Assembly: GCF_001748245.1 (NCBI RefSeq)
Contig: NZ_BDFO01000001.1
Coordinates: forward strand, 2,093,345-2,157,344
DNA length: 64,000 nucleotides
Direction: 5' to 3'
Source: Oligoflexus tunisiensis
Lineage (GTDB): Bacteria > Bdellovibrionota_B > Oligoflexia > Oligoflexales > Oligoflexaceae
A program made the position numbers and the translations under genes. Shown here piece after piece: positions 41,478 to 50,416 of the stretch. Under the pieces are notes generated by a model. The model was not told the DNA's origin and ran no database searches. It saw nothing but the letters and a program-made list of their open reading frames with translations. The stretch's first letter is position 1; each line of letters starts with the position of its first letter.

Positions 41478-43073
41478 GTGTTTGAATCCACCATGATGGA
41501 CATTCCTTTAACAATCGAAATGATTCTGGACCGCGCCCGGTCCACGGCGGCGGACGTGGAGGTCGTGTCCCGGCTTCCGGATCGACAACTTCATAAAACC
41601 ACTTACGGCGCAATCGCTGAAAGAACGGAAAGACTGGCCCGGGCGTTGATTGACGCCGGCATCAAGCCGCGGGATCGGGTGGCCACGCTGATGTGGAATC
41701 ATTCCCAGCATCTGGAATGCTATCTTGGAATTCCTTTGGCGGGAGCGGTGATTCATACCTTGAATCTGCGTCTGCATCCGGATGAAATCGCTTATATCGC
41801 TGCCGATGCGCAGGATCGTTTTTTGATTGTGGATGACGTCCTGCTGCCACTTTTCGAAGCGTTCCGTGGTAAACATCACTTTGAAAAAGTGATCGTGGTC
41901 GGAACCGCGAAGCCGCTGCCCCCGGATGCCATTCCTTATGAAGATTTTCTGGAGCGGGGCAACCCGCAGATCACCCTGCCTAAAATTCAGGAAAATGATC
42001 CGCTGGGATGCTGCTATACGAGCGGCACCACAGGTCGCCCCAAGGGTGTGGTATATTCCCATCGTTCCACCATTCTGCACAGCCTGGTGACAGCCTTGCC
42101 CGACTGCCTGGATTTGTCACAGGATGACTGCCTCCTGGCGGTGGTCCCGATGTTTCATGTGAATGCCTGGGGGCTGCCTTATACGTCCGTGCTCGTCGGC
42201 GCGCGCCAGGTCCTGCCGGGACCTTTCCTCGATGCTCCCAGTCTTCTGGATCTGATGGAAGCGGAAAAGGTCACCGTAGCGGCCGGGGTTCCCACGATCT
42301 GGCTGGGCATTCGCGAGGAACTCGATGCCCGACCTCGCAACCTGAACGCTCGCATGGTGGTGGGCGGAGCGGCGGCGCCGGAGCAGTTGATTCGCGATTT
42401 TGATCGCATGGGATTGCAGCTGATTCAAGCCTGGGGCATGACAGAAACCTCACCGGTCGGTCTGGTGTCGCGTCTTTCACCGGCCGCCCGGAACCTGCCT
42501 TTGGATGAGCAGTATAAACTGCGCGCGAAACAGGGGCGTCCGGCGCCTCTGGTTCAAATCCGGGTGTGCAATGAAAAGGGTGAAGTGCCAGCGGATGGAA
42601 AAACCAGTGGCGAGGTGCAGATCCGAGGCCCCTGGATTACCCGTGGTTATACGTCCGGTGTAGTCGATCAACGCTGGACGGCGGATGGTTATTTTAAGAC
42701 GGGTGATGTCGCCAACCGCGATGCCCTCGGTTACATCCAGCTTACGGATCGCACCGCGGATCTGATTAAATCCGGTGGTGAATGGATTGCCAGCCAGACG
42801 CTGGAAAACGTAATCATGGGTCATCCGGCGGTGCGGGAGGCTGCGGTCATCGGCGTGCCGCACCCCAAATGGAGTGAAAGACCGCTGGCCGTGGTGGTCC
42901 TGAAACCAGGAGCCAAAGCCAGTTCCGACGAATTGAAGGAGCATATGGCGCCGCATTTTGCGAAATTCCAGCTGCCGGATGCCTTTGTTTTTGTGGACGC
43001 CATTCCACGAACGTCAGCCGGGAAATTCAAGAAAACCGAGCTAAGGCAGGAGTATCGTAACTGGTCCTGGTAA
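41478..43073 (+). CDS. Medium/long-chain acyl-CoA ligase (AlkK/FadK-like)
   Basis: A 531-residue AMP-forming ligase activating fatty acids to acyl-CoA. Motifs: CCYTSGTTGRPKGVVYSHRS, MFHVNAWGLPY near residue 220, AWGMTETSPVG, GYFKTGDVANRDALGY, DRTADLIKSGGEWIAS and the C-terminal PRTSAGKFKKTEL with the catalytic Lys. The pattern AVIHTLNLRLHPDEIAYIA with MFHVNAWG is typical for medium/long-chain AlkK-type enzymes. I start with a GTG at 41478, as AAGGGGG lies five to eight bases before it; ATG at 41493 or a longer frame are alternatives. It is divergent from the sigma-54 activator. Confidence 0.9.
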   Translation: MFESTMMDIPLTIEMILDRARSTAADVEVVSRLPDRQLHKTTYGAIAERTERLARALIDAGIKPRDRVATLMWNHSQHLECYLGIPLAGAVIHTLNLRLHPDEIAYIAADAQDRFLIVDDVLLPLFEAFRGKHHFEKVIVVGTAKPLPPDAIPYEDFLERGNPQITLPKIQENDPLGCCYTSGTTGRPKGVVYSHRSTILHSLVTALPDCLDLSQDDCLLAVVPMFHVNAWGLPYTSVLVGARQVLPGPFLDAPSLLDLMEAEKVTVAAGVPTIWLGIREELDARPRNLNARMVVGGAAAPEQLIRDFDRMGLQLIQAWGMTETSPVGLVSRLSPAARNLPLDEQYKLRAKQGRPAPLVQIRVCNEKGEVPADGKTSGEVQIRGPWITRGYTSGVVDQRWTADGYFKTGDVANRDALGYIQLTDRTADLIKSGGEWIASQTLENVIMGHPAVREAAVIGVPHPKWSERPLAVVVLKPGAKASSDELKEHMAPHFAKFQLPDAFVFVDAIPRTSAGKFKKTELRQEYRNWSW

Positions 43074-43076
43074 TCC

Positions 43077-43901
43077 TTAATTGCATTGACCGATGGAGCC
43101 CTCGGCACAGACGCGACCGTCCATCCAGAGGGCGCCGCTGAGCTGGGCTCCCTGCCAGTTCACAGTTCCATTGAAGGTGGCGCCGGTCAGGTTCACGCCG
43201 CGCATGTCGCTATCCTGGAAATCCACGTCACCTTCAAAGGAGGCATAACTGAAGTTGGAATCGATCAGCCGGCCTCGCACAAAAGCGAAACGACCCTGGC
43301 TGACGATGGCGGAGAAATTGCCGAAATCAGCCGCCGAATCCTCGATGCTCACATCCTGAAAACGGGTGGCGCTCCAGTTGACGGCAGCCAGGCAGGTATT
43401 CTTCACATTCAATTCCGTAATATCCGCATCCGCAAAGTGGGAAAGCCTCAGATCGGAATCCTTAAAGCTGGCCTGGCGCCAGGCCGTGCGCGAGAGTTCT
43501 GTCAGGATCATTTCACTGCCTTGAAAGACTGCGCGATCCCACTGTCCCTGGACAAAGGAATTTTCCGACAGGCATGACGCCTGCAGGGTCAGATCCTGCC
43601 AGGCCTGTTGATCGGTTTTCCGGGAGGCGAGGCGAATGCCGTGCAATGTCTGGGAGTTTCCCAGACTATCGACCGTTTGCAGCTCAGCCGCAAGCGAGGC
43701 CAGCCCACAGACCCGTGGGGGTGCCGATACCTTGCAATCATGGATGCCGGAAAAGGGCGCCGTGATCGTGGCCTCCGAAGACTCCACAGTTTTATCTGGG
43801 ATGTCCGTATCAGCGCTGGCGGATTTACCGCGTAACCGGGAGGACGAGCAGGCGGAAGGGATCATCGACAGGATCAAAATCACGAGCAATGACGCGTACA
43901 T
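43077..43901 (-). CDS. Pentapeptide-repeat lipoprotein
   Basis: A 274-residue protein with a lipoprotein signal peptide and lipobox PSAC (Cys18). After a Ser/Thr-rich linker, the C-terminal ~190 residues have pentapeptide-repeat units A(D/N)LxX-like, for example ASFKDSDLRLSHFADADITEL and FEGDVDFQDSDMRGVNLTGATFNGTVNW. They build a right-handed four-sided beta-helix, but with irregular spacing. Two Cys pairs may form disulfides. Function unknown; it is probably on the outer membrane. GAGG precedes the start. It converges with the acyl-CoA ligase. Confidence 0.8.
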   Translation of the reverse strand: MYASLLVILILSMIPSACSSSRLRGKSASADTDIPDKTVESSEATITAPFSGIHDCKVSAPPRVCGLASLAAELQTVDSLGNSQTLHGIRLASRKTDQQAWQDLTLQASCLSENSFVQGQWDRAVFQGSEMILTELSRTAWRQASFKDSDLRLSHFADADITELNVKNTCLAAVNWSATRFQDVSIEDSAADFGNFSAIVSQGRFAFVRGRLIDSNFSYASFEGDVDFQDSDMRGVNLTGATFNGTVNWQGAQLSGALWMDGRVCAEGSIGQCN

Positions 43902-44072
43902 GGCATTTCCTCATGGCTAATCCTATCGTAAGAGGTTTGTGTGTTTTTACCCGAATCGCTGCCTTATCGGCTAAATTAAGGAAAAACTTGAGGGAAGTCT
44001 AAATTTGTACGGATCGGTAAAGTTTTCACTCGAAATTCCGATAGCGTCTGCACTTGCAATTAGAGGCATACC

Positions 44073-45206
44073 ATGAATCAGGATTGGCTTGTCCTACGAC
44101 TTCGGTCGTGGGTGCTACTGCTCGGTCTTTTTTCGCAGATGATCGCCTGTCAACAGAATGGCCCTCTGCAGGGGCCCGTGCGTCCAGCAGATAAGAAAAC
44201 AGATCCTTCTGATAAGCAGACTGAGGATGATGCTGAGGCCGAACGCGTTTCGCCGCCCAGCAATATCATTGGTTCCTATCTCGCCTGTATCGAGAAAGAG
44301 GAGCTTGGCAATAATATTCAACAAAACGCCACGCTGCAGTGCGGTGTTTACCGTGAACCAGGTCACACCAATATGCAGGTCACCTTGCTGAACCAATGGC
44401 AGCTGACCGGCTCCACGGCCGTCCTGCGCGCCGTGTCACCAGGATCCGCGAGTCTCGTTGAAGTGCAGTTCCAGGCGTCTGATTTGATATCCCTCAAGCA
44501 GTCGATCCGTAAAGCGCGCCTGACTGTTAAGGTCGATAGCGGTGATAGCTTTGGAGGCGTGGTGTCCGACCTTGTCCCTGCGGACAGTCGTCTTGCAACC
44601 GTGAATGCCAACAAAACGGCGAGTCTTGTTCCGCTTTGGAATGAAGGCTTTGAAGGAACCCAGTTCCCCGACTTCGATTCCTATCTCTATCATGAACTGA
44701 AGGAATTTGTGATGACCACGGTCATCGACTGGGTGAACCCCACGACGCAAATTCCTTCCTGTGGTCTGCCCCTCTTTGAGGCGATGCGTTTCGCAACGCT
44801 GGAAGGTGGCGTGGATAACATCGGCGCCGCCGAAGGTCAGCAGTTTGTCGACACAGACAGCGCCTGCTGGCCCGAGGATGCCATCGACCCCATACGGGGC
44901 GCGAGCAATCTTGCGATTCGCAAGGAACTTGTTTTGAATGCCGGTCGCGTGTATCGGGTCAGTTTCAAAGTCCGTCAGCAGCCTTTGCCGGGTGGAGTTG
45001 GTCCATTCCTTCAGGGTCTTCAGGTCAAGATCAACGGCCAGGTGGTTCGCGATCTTCGTGCCTTTACGAATGCCTGGCAGGACGTGAGCTTTGAGTTTGT
45101 GGCCGCCAGCGGTCTGACCAAGATCGAATGGGTCGATGTCGGCGCTGCGGATGACTCGGTTGGTGTTCTGCTGGATGACCTGCGCGTTCAGGTCGAGAAT
45201 TTCTAA
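44073..45206 (+). CDS. Large surface lipoprotein with galactose-binding-like C-terminal domain, unknown function
   Basis: A 377-residue protein with lipobox MIAC (Cys26) after a signal peptide, then an acidic linker (DKKTDPSDKQTEDDAEAE, residues 39-56). The second half, from about residue 190, resembles a DUF642/galactose-binding-like beta-sandwich: LWNEGFEGTQFPDF, then AAEGQQFVDTDS, NLAIRKELVLNAGRVYRVSFKV, WQDVSFEFVA and a final LLDDLRVQV strand. Such domains bind carbohydrate or stick to surfaces in other proteins. Specific ligand unknown. It is followed by a perfect terminator. GAGG lies six bases before the ATG. Confidence 0.76.
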   Translation: MNQDWLVLRLRSWVLLLGLFSQMIACQQNGPLQGPVRPADKKTDPSDKQTEDDAEAERVSPPSNIIGSYLACIEKEELGNNIQQNATLQCGVYREPGHTNMQVTLLNQWQLTGSTAVLRAVSPGSASLVEVQFQASDLISLKQSIRKARLTVKVDSGDSFGGVVSDLVPADSRLATVNANKTASLVPLWNEGFEGTQFPDFDSYLYHELKEFVMTTVIDWVNPTTQIPSCGLPLFEAMRFATLEGGVDNIGAAEGQQFVDTDSACWPEDAIDPIRGASNLAIRKELVLNAGRVYRVSFKVRQQPLPGGVGPFLQGLQVKINGQVVRDLRAFTNAWQDVSFEFVAASGLTKIEWVDVGAADDSVGVLLDDLRVQVENF

Positions 45207-45216
45207 ATTCCTATGA

Positions 45217-45244
45217 GCCTCCATCGCCTTCGATGGAGGCTTTT
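45217..45244 (+). terminator. Intrinsic terminator after the lipoprotein gene
   Basis: Perfect 10-bp stem GCCTCCATCG / CGATGGAGGC (45217-45226 and 45231-45240), four-base loop, then TTTT. It lies ten bases past the stop at 45206. Confidence 0.92.
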
Positions 45245-45256
45245 GCTGGCCTCATC

Positions 45257-45991
45257 TTATAGAGGCGCATTCTCTCCACGATGAGCCGTAGCCATGCTGG
45301 ACAAGGCCCGACAGAAGGCTTTGACATCCAGAACCACAGCACACTGTTCCTCAGCGAGAGAGGCGACCGCCTCGGAAATCACATCAGCCAGGAGTTCCTG
45401 CTCATCTTCGGGAATGGCGGCTTTGGCAAAGAGTTCCGTGAGGGCCGTATTGTCGTTCACCACACCCTCGTAGGCCTTGTCGGTGCGGGTCAAGGATTCC
45501 GCTGGCGCTGTTTCGCCATTGAGAGGGCGCATGGTGACAAAATCCGGGTAGCCGGTCGTAGGGGCCCGGGTAATCACAAAGTGATAAGCGCAATCGACCT
45601 CGGGAATATCATCCAGCTCATCCATCAGGCTTTGCAGGGCGAGCAGAGCACCGCGGGCTTCATGCAGAGGCAGCCAGGTCTCGTCCATGTCGTCCGCAAC
45701 GATGTAGTCCGTCAAAAATGCAAGTGCGGTTTCGGCCGCGTCGGACACAGTCTCGCCATAGGCGTGGAGCTGCCCGTCCTCGTCGATATGGATGCCATCG
45801 CTTTCCAGGGCTTCGGCATCTTCGTCCTCGTCCTCGTCCTCATCGGACACGTCATCTTCATCATCCGCGTCAGCTTCTGAAACTTCGATGGGTTCTTCCA
45901 GAAGTCGCTCCGGGCGATCGTCGGAAAAGGCAAAGGAATCTTCAAAGGCCTGCAATAGTTCGTCAAAGGTAACGCCGAGATAAGAGATCAT
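45257..45991 (-). CDS. Very acidic cytoplasmic protein, unknown function
   Basis: A 244-residue protein rich in Asp and Glu, with an almost uninterrupted acidic run (DDEDDVSDEDEDEDEDAEA, about residues 43-61). The N-terminus (MISYLGVTFDELLQAFEDSF) and the C-terminal helical part (LFAKAAIPEDEQELLADVISEAVASL) flank the acid tract and a segment with DETWLPLHEARGALLALQSLM. No known domain recognised. GGAG lies six bases before the ATG. It stands upstream of, and in the same direction as, pepA (end at 46107 lies to its right), so it may be the last gene of a pepA transcript. Confidence 0.66.
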   Translation of the reverse strand: MISYLGVTFDELLQAFEDSFAFSDDRPERLLEEPIEVSEADADDEDDVSDEDEDEDEDAEALESDGIHIDEDGQLHAYGETVSDAAETALAFLTDYIVADDMDETWLPLHEARGALLALQSLMDELDDIPEVDCAYHFVITRAPTTGYPDFVTMRPLNGETAPAESLTRTDKAYEGVVNDNTALTELFAKAAIPEDEQELLADVISEAVASLAEEQCAVVLDVKAFCRALSSMATAHRGENAPL

Positions 45992-46106
45992 ACCGGACTC
46001 CGAGGTGGGAAAATAAACAGCTCACAAAGGTTCACCCTTGTTACAGGATGAGCACCCCGGGGTCAAGCTTATAGGGCAGTCTGGTCCTGGCTTTGCGGCC
46101 GATGAT

Positions 46107-47558
46107 TTAAACATATTCCTGAGTCAGCCGCGATATGAGTTGAATTCCGTAGCCCGTACCGAGGCCACCCGCCGTATTCGATGGGCCGGCCATATCGATA
46201 TGAAGCCAGGGAATATCCAGGTCATCCATATGGCTATAGATAAATTGGGCGGCACAGCTCGGCTGCGCGTTGCTGCGGTTTTTCACGGAGTTCACCATGT
46301 CGGCGATCTGGCTTTTGAATTCATTTTGATAAAGCTCCGGCGCGAAGGGCAGGGGGACCACCATGTCACCGGTTTCCAGGCCGACTTTTTTCGCGAGCTG
46401 CTCCAGATCTTCACGGTTGGAGACGACGCCGGCATGCAGAAGTCCGGTGGCCACCATCTGAGCGCCCGTGAGCGTGGCCGCGTTGATGATCAGATCCGGT
46501 TTATATTTGCGGGCACAGTAGGATAAGCAATCGGCGAGCACAATGCGGCCCTCGGCATCGGTGTTATTCACTTCCACCGTTTTGCCCGAATGCATTTTGA
46601 TCACATCATCGTTGCGGAAGGAATGCGGACCTATCGCATTTTCCACGAGGCCCACGCAGGCGATCACGCGATGCGGACACTTGTTCAGGATCAGATAATG
46701 AAAGGCCCCGAGTATCGCCGCGGCTCCGCCCATGTCACCCTTCATGCCGACCATGCTGGCTCCGGGTTTCAGGCTCAGGCCGCCGGTATCAAAGGTGACT
46801 CCTTTGCCGGCGAGCACCACCGTTTTTTTCGCGGTCCTGGGTTTATAGTCGAGGATCACCATGCGCGGAGGCTCGGCCGCGCCTTTGCCGACCGCGTGAA
46901 TACCCAAAAGACCTTCCGTTTTCAGGCGGCTCCCGACGATTTCCTTATAAGTGCAGCCCGGAATGCCCTTGAATTTATCCTTCACCTCATCCGCAAAGGC
47001 ATCCGGCGTCAGTTCATTGGGCGGCAGATCCACGACCTGGCAGGCCCAGACCACCTGCTCGCTGAGACTGCGCACGCGCTCGTTGGCCTCGATCACATGT
47101 CCTTTGTGATCGAGCGCGATGACATGAATGGTTCGCGGTTTGGCATTTCTGCGGCGGTTCACAAGGCGCAGACGCCGGGCCACTGCGGTGGCCACACTTA
47201 CATAATGTTCGGGCCGATCGAGATAGAGCACCACGAGGGAATGCTCCTCGCTTTCAATAGCGTCGAGCTGCTGAAAAAACCATTCCCGGCGGGTTGGACT
47301 GTTATCCTTGGCCACTTTTTCGGGAAGTATGCCCATCACCACCTTGTGGGGGCTCGTGAGACCGGTCAGGGTTTGAAAGCTGATGGGCGTGCGTCCGAGG
47401 CGGGGGGTTTTCAGAGCTTCCTGAAACAAGGCTGCGACCTCGGCCGGCAGAATTTTTTCATGCAGTTTGTTTTGAAAAGCCTTGAGAGACCCGACCATGA
47501 AGACAGCACCTTTTTTAGGCAGAATACCTTTGGTGCTGTTCAGAAACCTCAGATGCAT
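46107..47558 (-). CDS. pepA: Leucyl aminopeptidase, M17 family
   Basis: A 483-residue M17 metallo-aminopeptidase that frees N-terminal residues from peptides with two metal ions. The C-terminal catalytic domain has VVLAGKGVTFDTGGLSLKPG (metal ligands Lys and Asp), MKGDMGGAAAI, and NTDAEGRIVLAD, the family signature. The first ~170 residues are the N-terminal domain. Start at 47558 is chosen because GAGG lies five bases before the ATG and the frame begins as a strand (MHLRFLNS), like other members. An upstream Met at 47603 is less likely. The enzyme is cytoplasmic and can also bind DNA in E. coli. Confidence 0.9.
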   Translation of the reverse strand: MHLRFLNSTKGILPKKGAVFMVGSLKAFQNKLHEKILPAEVAALFQEALKTPRLGRTPISFQTLTGLTSPHKVVMGILPEKVAKDNSPTRREWFFQQLDAIESEEHSLVVLYLDRPEHYVSVATAVARRLRLVNRRRNAKPRTIHVIALDHKGHVIEANERVRSLSEQVVWACQVVDLPPNELTPDAFADEVKDKFKGIPGCTYKEIVGSRLKTEGLLGIHAVGKGAAEPPRMVILDYKPRTAKKTVVLAGKGVTFDTGGLSLKPGASMVGMKGDMGGAAAILGAFHYLILNKCPHRVIACVGLVENAIGPHSFRNDDVIKMHSGKTVEVNNTDAEGRIVLADCLSYCARKYKPDLIINAATLTGAQMVATGLLHAGVVSNREDLEQLAKKVGLETGDMVVPLPFAPELYQNEFKSQIADMVNSVKNRSNAQPSCAAQFIYSHMDDLDIPWLHIDMAGPSNTAGGLGTGYGIQLISRLTQEYV

Positions 47559-47646
47559 GCAAACCTCATCGAAAACGGAGAGGCGAAGCCAGACTGGCCT
47601 CACCTCCCTGTTGATACCTGATCGTCATTCATTCCTATTTGTACCA

Positions 47647-48462
47647 CTAAAGAAGGGCATGTACGAGCACTCGATGGTCGTGAAGATTGGCGCCGTGGAT
47701 ATGAGGCAAAAGCACGGCCTTGGGGTGATAGCCGATCGCAGCACCGGCCTTGAGCAGCATGGGCAGGTCATTGGCACCGTCGCCGACAGCCGCCACGTCC
47801 TCATGAGCGAATCCGCGCTGCCGGCAGATCGCATCCAGATACCCGGCTTTGACTTCGGCGTCCACGATCTCACCGATGAGTTCGCCGGTCAGCTGACCGT
47901 TCGCCACAGCCAGTTCATTGGCGCGGAAACCCTGAAAATCCAGCTCGCTAACGATCTTTTGCGCCAGCGGGTTGAAGCCGCCGGAGACGAGATGAAGTTC
48001 CACGCCGCGTGCACGAGCCGCCCGGGCGAACTCGTGCATGCCGGGATTGATGGTCAGCCTTTGCCCCACGCTGTCGATGACTGTGGCCGGGACCCCGCGC
48101 AGCATGGCCACACGCTGCCGCAGCGCCTCCTTGAAGTCGAGAAGGCCGGCCATCGCCTGCTCCGTGATGCGATGCACCTCCTCCTCGCGACCCGCGGCCC
48201 GGGCCAATTCGACAATCGATTCCTCGGCGATCACCGTGGAATCCATATCGAGGAACACAGCCTTCCACGGGCGTTCCGGAACAACCAGGGCGGTGTTGCC
48301 GGCACTGTTGATCCCCAGGACCTGTTGGCGAACCGGGCCGGGAATGGGTCCCGGCTGATGCGCATAGACATGAAGGTTCAAATCGGTGACAGTTTGTGGG
48401 GGATCAAAACCCTTGAAGAGCGAGGATCGTGTGGCATCGACGATCAAACGATAAGACGACAT
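47647..48462 (-). CDS. serB: Phosphoserine phosphatase
   Basis: A 271-residue HAD-superfamily enzyme that hydrolyses phosphoserine to serine, the last serine-synthesis step. Motif I is FLDMDSTV (nucleophile Asp72, acid/base Asp74), motif II LHLVSGGF (Ser), motif III Lys in PLAQKIV, and motif IV GDGANDLPML. The sequence AGREEEVHRITEQAMAGLLDF is the cap-domain signature of SerB. The N-terminal ~65 residues are shorter than in E. coli SerB. AAAGGG stands before the ATG. It lies 88 bp upstream of pepA on the same strand. Confidence 0.94.
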   Translation of the reverse strand: MSSYRLIVDATRSSLFKGFDPPQTVTDLNLHVYAHQPGPIPGPVRQQVLGINSAGNTALVVPERPWKAVFLDMDSTVIAEESIVELARAAGREEEVHRITEQAMAGLLDFKEALRQRVAMLRGVPATVIDSVGQRLTINPGMHEFARAARARGVELHLVSGGFNPLAQKIVSELDFQGFRANELAVANGQLTGELIGEIVDAEVKAGYLDAICRQRGFAHEDVAAVGDGANDLPMLLKAGAAIGYHPKAVLLPHIHGANLHDHRVLVHALL

Positions 48463-48839
48463 GGAAACCCTTTTTCACGTTAAATGTGCAGGGATCAGCT
48501 TTGCTTTATGGAAATGCTTCGATTCCGGGCGGGGAATCAAGAGAATTATGGGGGAGGTGCTACGGATGTGTCATGAGGGTGGAAGGGGCAGATGATATCG
48601 GGATCTGTCGGGAGAACATGTGTATACCGGAGAGCTTTTTTGGAGTAAAGGTGGCCGCCTTCCAACCCTCTTGTTCATTCTTAGGCCACTTTATCGTTGC
48701 TTCATAATGCTGTGAAATTATTTAATCTTGGTAATTGTAATAAGCTCGCCTTATTGCTTGTCAATTTTCCGCAAGCCAACTCATCCTCAGAGACCGCATC
48801 CTTCTCCGCAAGCCAACTCATCCCAGAGTCCGCAACCCA
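48463..48839. other. 377-bp intergenic region upstream of serB, without gene
   Basis: No convincing gene in any frame. It falls between serB's start and the LysR-type gene's stop, both on the minus strand. Its right end holds a two-copy tandem repeat (see 48769-48842). The middle, about 48700-48770, is AT-rich with TAATTGTAATAAGC-like sequence and may hold the serB promoter, but I could not place a good -10/-35 pair. Confidence 0.55.
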
Positions 48840-48842
48840 TCA
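48769..48842. repeat. Two tandem copies of a ~37-bp repeat
   Basis: CCGCAAGCCAACTCATCC occurs at 48769-48786 and again at 48806-48823, exactly 37 bases apart. The match continues after one indel as CAGAG.CCGCA in both copies. The second copy runs into the stop codon of the LysR-type gene. The unit is unrelated by eye to the 38-bp repeat at 38.6 kb, though it has the same size and the same gene-flank location. Confidence 0.75.
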
Positions 48843-49784
48843 CTTTTCGGTCTTGTCCGGCGCGGGCAAGGGAGTCTGTCCCATCTGCTCTGAGATCCAC
48901 TGCAGGCAGATCTTCGCCGCCAGGCCCATGGTACGCTTGCGTAGGTAAGCCACGCGGATTCGATTGGAAACGGTGGCCTTCACATGCAGACGCCGCAGTT
49001 TGGGCTCACGGTTCAGAAGACTTTTCAGGCTGGCCTCGGGCAGGAGCCCGGCCCCCATGCCTTCCCGCACGAAGTCGGCCACCGCGTGATGATCCATCAC
49101 GGTGCAGCGGATATCGAGCTCCTTCGGCAGGCGGTTGAAGTTTTTCTTGAACCAGGCGTTCAGGAGTTCAGGTGCTTCCACATAATTCACAAAGGGCAGA
49201 CGGCAGTAGTTGTCAAAGAGTTCATCGGACTCCTTGAACTGCTGCACGAAATCCTCGTGACAGATGAGATCGTACGGATCGCTGGCCACTTCATCGAATT
49301 CGATATTGGGCTCGTTGACAAATGCGTCGGCAAAGGCAAAGTCCAGACGACCCTTCTCGAACCAGGTGCTCAGCTCACTGGCCAATCCCACCCGCATGTC
49401 GAACTTCACTTTCGGATGCTGGCGTCCAAATTGAGCCAGCAGCTCCGTAATCCGACGTTCGCGAAGGGAAGGTGAGATTCCAACTTTGACACGACCCTGC
49501 AGCTCATTGTCCTGGTTGGAAATCTGCCGCAGCGTATTCTCCAGATCGTCCAGGCGCCGGGAACACTCGGCATAGAGCTGTTCAGCTTCATCGGTTGGGA
49601 TGATTTTGCGGTTGATCCGATCAAAGAGAATGATACCGAGTGTATCCTCGAGTGACTTGATCTGCTGACTGACTCCTGATTGAGTCAAGTGCAACTGCTT
49701 GGCTGCCAAAGTCATACTGCGAGTCCGATACACTACGAGAAAAATGCGTAGATAATTGAGGTTGAGCCTGGCAAGCAAAGACAT
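48840..49784 (-). CDS. LysR-family transcription regulator
   Basis: A 314-residue regulator. N-terminal HTH: NLNYLRIFLVVYRTRSMTLAAKQLHLTQSGVSQQIKSLEDTLG (residues 7-50). The C-terminal effector domain begins near 95 (GRVKVGISPSLRERRI). Effector cannot be told. The ATG has only a weak ribosome site. The target is probably a neighbour, but the closest genes upstream read in the same direction, so no divergent target is visible. The 3' end lies inside a repeat unit. Confidence 0.88.
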   Translation of the reverse strand: MSLLARLNLNYLRIFLVVYRTRSMTLAAKQLHLTQSGVSQQIKSLEDTLGIILFDRINRKIIPTDEAEQLYAECSRRLDDLENTLRQISNQDNELQGRVKVGISPSLRERRITELLAQFGRQHPKVKFDMRVGLASELSTWFEKGRLDFAFADAFVNEPNIEFDEVASDPYDLICHEDFVQQFKESDELFDNYCRLPFVNYVEAPELLNAWFKKNFNRLPKELDIRCTVMDHHAVADFVREGMGAGLLPEASLKSLLNREPKLRRLHVKATVSNRIRVAYLRKRTMGLAAKICLQWISEQMGQTPLPAPDKTEK

Positions 49785-49921
49785 GATACGTTGACCTCAG
49801 TTGTTGGCCGGCAGGATTCCGCGCCCTTTTGCCAAGGGCGGAACCATCTCATATACCTCGAGCGTCCTAAAATGTCAGCAGGTTTCTTCCCGAGGAAGCA
49901 GGGGTATGAACCCGGCCCACC

Positions 49922-50188
49922 TCATGGATTAAAGAGTTTCTCACGACTCAGATAGCAGTAGTAGAAATGAGCAGCATCCAAAGCATCAACCCAAATGGTG
50001 TCGTGGTAGTAGTCATAGTGGGCCGCGATTTCCTTGCGTTCGATGGCATCCAGCACAAAGTCCTGGTCCAGCTCATAGAGCTCGCACATTCCACCCAGAG
50101 ATACACGCTTGCCTTCGTATTGTCCTGGGTCGTGACCCAGCTCCACCAGAGCTTTTTTGAAGACCGACTTGCCGACTTGCGGACCCAT
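49922..50188 (-). CDS. Small HTH-like protein, unknown function
   Basis: An 88-residue protein with AAGGAG seven bases before the ATG. The middle, LGGMCELYELDQDFVLDAIERKEIAAHYDYYHDTIWVDALDAAHFYY, has the shape of a short MerR/excisionase-like HTH: helix, turn, helix, then a strand pair with 'I-x-V-D-x-L-D-A'. No Lys/Arg-rich recognition surface is obvious, so it may be a protein-binding fold. It is alone in a ~630-bp gap region between a LysR-type and a DUF4301 gene. Name not given. Confidence 0.6.
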   Translation of the reverse strand: MGPQVGKSVFKKALVELGHDPGQYEGKRVSLGGMCELYELDQDFVLDAIERKEIAAHYDYYHDTIWVDALDAAHFYYCYLSREKLFNP

Positions 50189-50357
50189 GAAAGAACTCCT
50201 TCCGAGAATGGTTGGGGTTATCTATTACCATTCTAGGGAGGGTTTACGGTGTTCTTCAACGGGTAAACCTTGCAGTACGGGTGCTACGCAGGGTGCGTGC
50301 TGCCTGGGTCCTGGCGGGTTTGTGGTGTCAGGGGATTGTCGTTTCGTCAAAGGACTG

Positions 50358-50408
50358 GCGGACGCCCTATCCGAAAACCCCTCGTATGGATCGGGCCTGA
50401 TGTCCGCC
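50358..50408. repeat. 7-bp inverted repeat after the DUF4301 gene
   Basis: GGCGGAC (50358-50364) and GTCCGCC (50402-50408) frame a 37-base loop that contains ATCC ... GGAT. It lies just past the stop at 50417 and could stabilise the 3' end of that message. There is no T-run, so it is not a standard terminator. A second 7-bp stem (GGTTTAC/GTAAACC, 50241-50269) lies to its left. Confidence 0.4.
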
Positions 50409-50416
50409 GTTCAACC

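Noticed and set aside
50189..50416. Gene in the gap between the small HTH-like protein and the DUF4301 gene
   Set aside because: Frames present are short, without ribosome sites, and run through two inverted repeats.
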